A DNA stretch of 57,295 bases from Pseudomonadota bacterium (lineage in GTDB: Bacteria > Bdellovibrionota_B > Oligoflexia > Oligoflexales > CAIYRB01). Below are positions 54,702 to 57,295 of this stretch, piece by piece. The first letter of the stretch is position 1. Every line of letters begins with the position of its first letter. Where the stretch lies: positions 1-57,295 of the forward strand of contig JAPLFX010000016.1 in the NCBI GenBank assembly GCA_026390445.1, given 5' to 3'. The notes under the pieces are model-generated. The model saw only the letters and a list, made by a program, of their open reading frames with translations, did not search any database and was not told where the DNA came from. Made by a program: the position numbers and the translations under genes.

Positions 54702-55168
54702 ATAATCTCCACCTTTTTGGGGTTTGGTTGGATCATAGAAAAGCAAAAATCGTTGAACTGTGCGGTGACGACGTGAGCGAACAAGAGATCGAATCGAATG
54801 TGGAGCGGCACACTCACTCCACGGGCGGTACACAGCTTGGCGGACGTGCTTACATCAGCGCCATGGGGTCGTCCGAGCGGCGCTTAGATGAACGCCGCGG
54901 TCATGAGATCACTCTATTTTACCAAACCATCGCCAAAGCCATTTCAAGAGCAGACGAGATCGCGGTACTTGGGTCTGGAGTGGCGAGGGGTGAGTTTATT
55001 AAATATCTCGAAAAAGACTCGTCACTCGCAGACCGGGTCGCTTTCACCGGACCAAGCAGAGTGATGACAGGTCCTCAGCTGGTGGCGCGTTTCAAAACGA
55101 TTTTCCACATGGATCCGCCTCGTCAAAGGGGATCGAAAGATGGTCTAAGCAGGGGAGCCCACGCCTAA
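54698..55168 (+). CDS. Hypothetical protein with release-factor/host-attachment-like fold hints
   Basis: 156 residues from ATG 54698 with AAGGA eight bases upstream. The opening LHLFGVWLDHRKAKIVEL and the later EIAVLGSGVARGEFIKYLEK, with a central FYQTIAKAISRADE, resemble the eRF1/Pelota-domain-like bacterial family with a VWIDHxxAxI motif. That similarity is from memory of the family and is weak. No signal peptide. It precedes a strong hairpin. Function is unknown. Confidence 0.65.
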   Translation: MNNLHLFGVWLDHRKAKIVELCGDDVSEQEIESNVERHTHSTGGTQLGGRAYISAMGSSERRLDERRGHEITLFYQTIAKAISRADEIAVLGSGVARGEFIKYLEKDSSLADRVAFTGPSRVMTGPQLVARFKTIFHMDPPRQRGSKDGLSRGAHA

Positions 55169-55181
55169 GGCGCGGGACCCA

Positions 55182-55207
55182 GCGACCTAGGGTGGCCCTT
55201 AGGTCGC
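55182..55207. terminator. Hairpin after the gene at 54698-55168
   Basis: GCGACCTA and TAGGTCGC form a perfect 8-bp stem (55182-55189 and 55200-55207) 13 bases after the stop, with a further inner GGG/CCC pairing. The following bases are not T-rich. It is likely a transcript 3' end signal. Confidence 0.45.
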
Positions 55208-55284
55208 GGACCTGGTGACTTCTCTTGTATACAATGTCGCACATTTGTGACTTTGGCTAGCTCGCGAATGTTTCCTCGTCGCAG

Positions 55285-56007
55285 TTAGTCAAAGTGACTG
55301 AGCAAGTACGAGAATTCTCCCGCCTGCTTCAAGTAGTCGGCGTAGGCGGGGTCCCGCGTGCCGTCAGGCCTCACGACACGCCGCAGATTATAGTCAGGAA
55401 TTCTGATGCCAAAGATGTAGGATTCGCGGACCCAGTGGCCATCTTCGACTAAATGCATGGAAAACCTAACGAGCTTATCAGAGATAAGCACGCGCTCGCC
55501 GTCTTTCAATAGGGACGGCTTGATCGTCGCGTTGGTGAAGCTCTCGTCAAATTGCATCACGTAACCTTCGCCTGATTTCCGAGCTTGTTCATAGGCCGCC
55601 CTAGTCATGTCGCTCTTACGGAAGCTGTAGCTACCCTCGTCGCCAGTAGTCAAAAAAGCCGTGCGCGTGGCAGGATCGTAGTGACTGGAGCCCAGCGTGA
55701 CGAGGATGTCACCGATCGGATTGCCGTCCATCCACCAGATCCCCTGAATCGTAGCCGGTAGGCCCTGGGCTGAAGTGGCGATGGGCATGTAGGCCTCAAT
55801 GCCATCAGATGGAACTTCGATAATTCGGCCTTTTTCAACGTTGGCAAGGTTAGCTTCGCCGAGTGTAGCCTCGGGCTGCCAGCAGACGCCAGCGATGCAG
55901 GATGGTTCGGCCTCGAGAAGGGATTGGAGCTGCAAGCCGGATTGAGCGTTGGCTAGTGGGGCGCAGAGGGCCCATGCCGCGACGATGGTCCACACGGTTC
56001 TTTTCAT
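55285..56007 (-). CDS. Secreted protein of unknown function
   Basis: 240 residues from ATG 56007, with GGAGG seven bases upstream; an upstream in-frame ATG at 56073 lacks one. A signal peptide (MKRTVWTIVAAWALCAPLANA) is followed by a beta-rich domain with motifs such as ATIQGIWWMDGNPIGDILVTLG, EGSYSFRKSD and LVRFSMHLVEDGHWVRES. A Cys pair (CIAGVCW) near the N-terminus could form a disulphide. No family was recognised. Confidence 0.65.
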   Translation of the reverse strand: MKRTVWTIVAAWALCAPLANAQSGLQLQSLLEAEPSCIAGVCWQPEATLGEANLANVEKGRIIEVPSDGIEAYMPIATSAQGLPATIQGIWWMDGNPIGDILVTLGSSHYDPATRTAFLTTGDEGSYSFRKSDMTRAAYEQARKSGEGYVMQFDESFTNATIKPSLLKDGERVLISDKLVRFSMHLVEDGHWVRESYIFGIRIPDYNLRRVVRPDGTRDPAYADYLKQAGEFSYLLSHFD

Positions 56008-56314
56008 AGCGAATCCTCCATCTGATATTGGTGTTTCTCGACAGATCCACCCATGCGTCGGAACGACTTTCATCGATGCAAGAAAATAACCAGCGATAAC
56101 GCGGCGTTTTCTTGGGTTTTGGTCGAGGTAATCGGGGGGACTTCGAACCGCTATGATCGATTAAGCTGGGCGACGCACGGGAGGACAACCATACCAGCAA
56201 ATAGGTCTGATCACAAGACCCGGTTTACTCCGGGCATTCTCGCGGGATTCGTCCCTTATGCGTTGGTGCAGAAATTGCAAGTTTCAACGTGAACTTACTT
56301 TCGGGGAGGTTGCT
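56008..56314. other. 307-bp divergent spacer
   Basis: The region lies between two divergent genes and must hold both promoters. A strong GGGAGG (about 56180-56186) precedes an ATA codon opening a 33-codon frame to 56292; with no usual start codon I do not call a gene. No strong repeats were seen. Confidence 0.35.
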
Positions 56315-56689
56315 ATGGACATGCACTTGAATAGAAAGTTGCTCGGTGCCGTGTTGATGGGCGCGCTTGCTGTCGGGTCCGTGACGTCTGCCTGTCAAAC
56401 GGCAAAGGAGGCGACCGCAAATGCTGAGCCGGCGATTAAAACCGAGGTTCCGTTGCCGGTGACTCCGCCGCCCGAAGCACCCCTCCCCGTGTCGCTTGGC
56501 AGCAATCCTAACTGCGACATCGCCGTTGTTGCAAAAAGTCCGGATGCGGTGGCTGATCCTTGTATGACAACCACAAAGTTCATCCAAACCATCGCAGCTT
56601 TGAGCGACAAGCAGAAGAGGCAGGCACTACAAATGGTGGCCGCATCAACCGAGATGATGCAAAAACTGGATGCAAAGCTGGCGCATTGA
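56315..56689 (+). CDS. Small lipoprotein with proline-rich segment
   Basis: 124 residues from ATG 56315, with GGGGAGG six bases upstream. The signal ends in a lipobox-like VTSAC (Cys27). A Pro-rich stretch (about 45-60, VPLPVTPPPEAPLPVS) follows, then two Cys (CDIAVV, PCMTTTK) and a helical C-terminus (LSDKQKRQALQMVAASTEMMQKL). No family was recognised. It may be an envelope stress or periplasmic anchoring protein. Confidence 0.6.
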   Translation: MDMHLNRKLLGAVLMGALAVGSVTSACQTAKEATANAEPAIKTEVPLPVTPPPEAPLPVSLGSNPNCDIAVVAKSPDAVADPCMTTTKFIQTIAALSDKQKRQALQMVAASTEMMQKLDAKLAH

Positions 56690-57076
56690 TCCTCGAGGCA
56701 TGGCAAGAATAAGCGCGTGATCGACCTCGCCTCGGCACTGCTTTCCGAACGAATATCGGTCATTCTTGACGCTTGCTTCATTGCACAGCACCTGCAACAC
56801 CGTGTTCGAGCACTCACCGAGACGATTGGCATTCAATTGACAAGCGATATAGGGCTTTCAGATCCGGGATAACCCGTTCCAGGAAGCCTAACATCGACAT
56901 ATCGCTCGATGTCGATATCAGCGATGGCAGGCTCCGACCAAAGGTTGAAAGACATGTCTCATGAGGTGGCATGTATTTTGCTTTATGAGTACGGAGTCCC
57001 AGACATCAGTCGTCGAGACGGAGTCGCGAGGGATTTGGTGCCATTTTAAACCGTCCAACTTACAATGGAGAACATC
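56690..57076. other. 387-bp region upstream of the Hsp20 gene
   Basis: A 51-codon GTG frame (56717-56872) is open but has a poor ribosome site and no known family, so I leave it uncalled. An inverted repeat ATCGACAT/ATGTCGAT (56893-56900 and 56909-56916) lies about 160 bp upstream of the heat-shock gene and could be an operator. A TTGACA at 56837 lacks a convincing -10 partner. Confidence 0.4.
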
Positions 57077-57295
57077 ATGCTACCAGACATCGTTCCAACT
57101 GGTCTTCGGGCACTCGCACCCTGGCGTCGTCGTGACGACCTCGCTGATTTTCAGCGCAGTATGAGTCGGATGATGCGGGACTTCTTCGAAGATGAGCCAT
57201 CGCTCTTGTCATTTTCGGACCTTGGAGAAAATGCCACGGACTTCGTGCCGCGTCTTGACCTCCAGGAAACCGACGACAAAATCACCCTTTCTGCT
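57077..57295 (+). CDS. Small heat-shock protein (Hsp20/IbpA family), truncated by the window edge
   Basis: 73 residues are visible from ATG 57077, with GGAG eight bases upstream (an ATG at 57065 is also in frame). The helical N-terminal arm (DDLADFQRSMSRMMRDFFED) and the start of the alpha-crystallin domain (FVPRLDLQETDDKITLSA) match bacterial Hsp20 proteins, which act as ATP-independent holdases. The alpha-crystallin core continues beyond the right edge. Confidence 0.82.
   Translation, partial: MLPDIVPTGLRALAPWRRRDDLADFQRSMSRMMRDFFEDEPSLLSFSDLGENATDFVPRLDLQETDDKITLSA

Noticed and set aside
56180-56292. GGGAGG followed by an ATA-started 33-codon frame
   Set aside because: ATA is not a normal start codon, and the short product has no recognisable feature.
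56717-56872. 51-codon GTG frame upstream of the Hsp20 gene
   Set aside because: It has a protein-like amphipathic look, but no ribosome site or known family; it remains possible.

Overview
This 57.3 kb window looks like chromosomal DNA of a Gram-negative, didermic bacterium. It has about ten predicted outer-membrane or lipoprotein genes, LolA/LolCDE-like components, TatC, UppP, many CXXCH cytochromes and a moderately high GC content. The gene mix (paired DUF3015/DUF4105 genes, a giant kinase-ATPase-GAF-phosphatase protein, secreted trypsin-like proteases, multihaem cytochromes) fits the former Deltaproteobacteria or Bdellovibrionota/Oligoflexia. That placement is inference and not proven. I found no rRNA, tRNA or CRISPR array.

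Left edge to 12 kb: an IS607-family serine transposase (tnpA) runs off the left edge, beside a CBS-domain gene that stops exactly where the second CBS domain should continue. Then come a secreted trypsin-like protease, an FG-GAP repeat protein, and an operon of a fused double permease, an ATPase with an AAA-associated tail, and a HutD/Ves protein. They are followed by a GT-C-like membrane protein, a small cytochrome c, and the DUF3015-DUF4105 pair.

12.0-20.3 kb (+): a tight gene run encodes a SUOX-fold/cytochrome c protein, an outer-membrane barrel, a LolD-like ATPase, two FtsX-type permeases flanking a LolA-like periplasmic protein, and TatC. A class II glutamine amidotransferase with its own candidate promoter follows. 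The run looks like a complete envelope-spanning ABC system.

20.3-26.6 kb (-): the most striking locus. Five translationally coupled genes encode a cytochrome b-like membrane protein, a membrane-anchored FAD/2x[Fe-S] oxidoreductase, a tetrahaem periplasmic cytochrome, an outer-membrane barrel and a 27-haem cytochrome. Together they read as a complete electron conduit from a cytoplasmic pyridine nucleotide to the outside of the cell. A divergent monohaem cytochrome lies next to it.

27-41 kb: UppP with an N-terminal extension, a hemerythrin with a histone-H1-like tail, an orphan HigA, a 930-residue degenerate M1 peptidase fused to a barrel-like C-terminus, exonuclease III, DUF456, a HIT protein, a bestrophin-like DUF4239 protein, a clan-CD-like lipoprotein divergent from a trypsin-like lipoprotein, and a secreted thioredoxin.

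41-57 kb: a 1751-residue Ser/Thr kinase-AAA-GAF-PP2C protein; a divergent 2-aminophenol meta-cleavage cluster (AmnA/AmnB against AmnD/AmnC plus a catalytically atypical SDR); a pectate-lyase-like beta-helix protein, a patatin, small secreted proteins, and the start of an Hsp20 gene running off the right edge.
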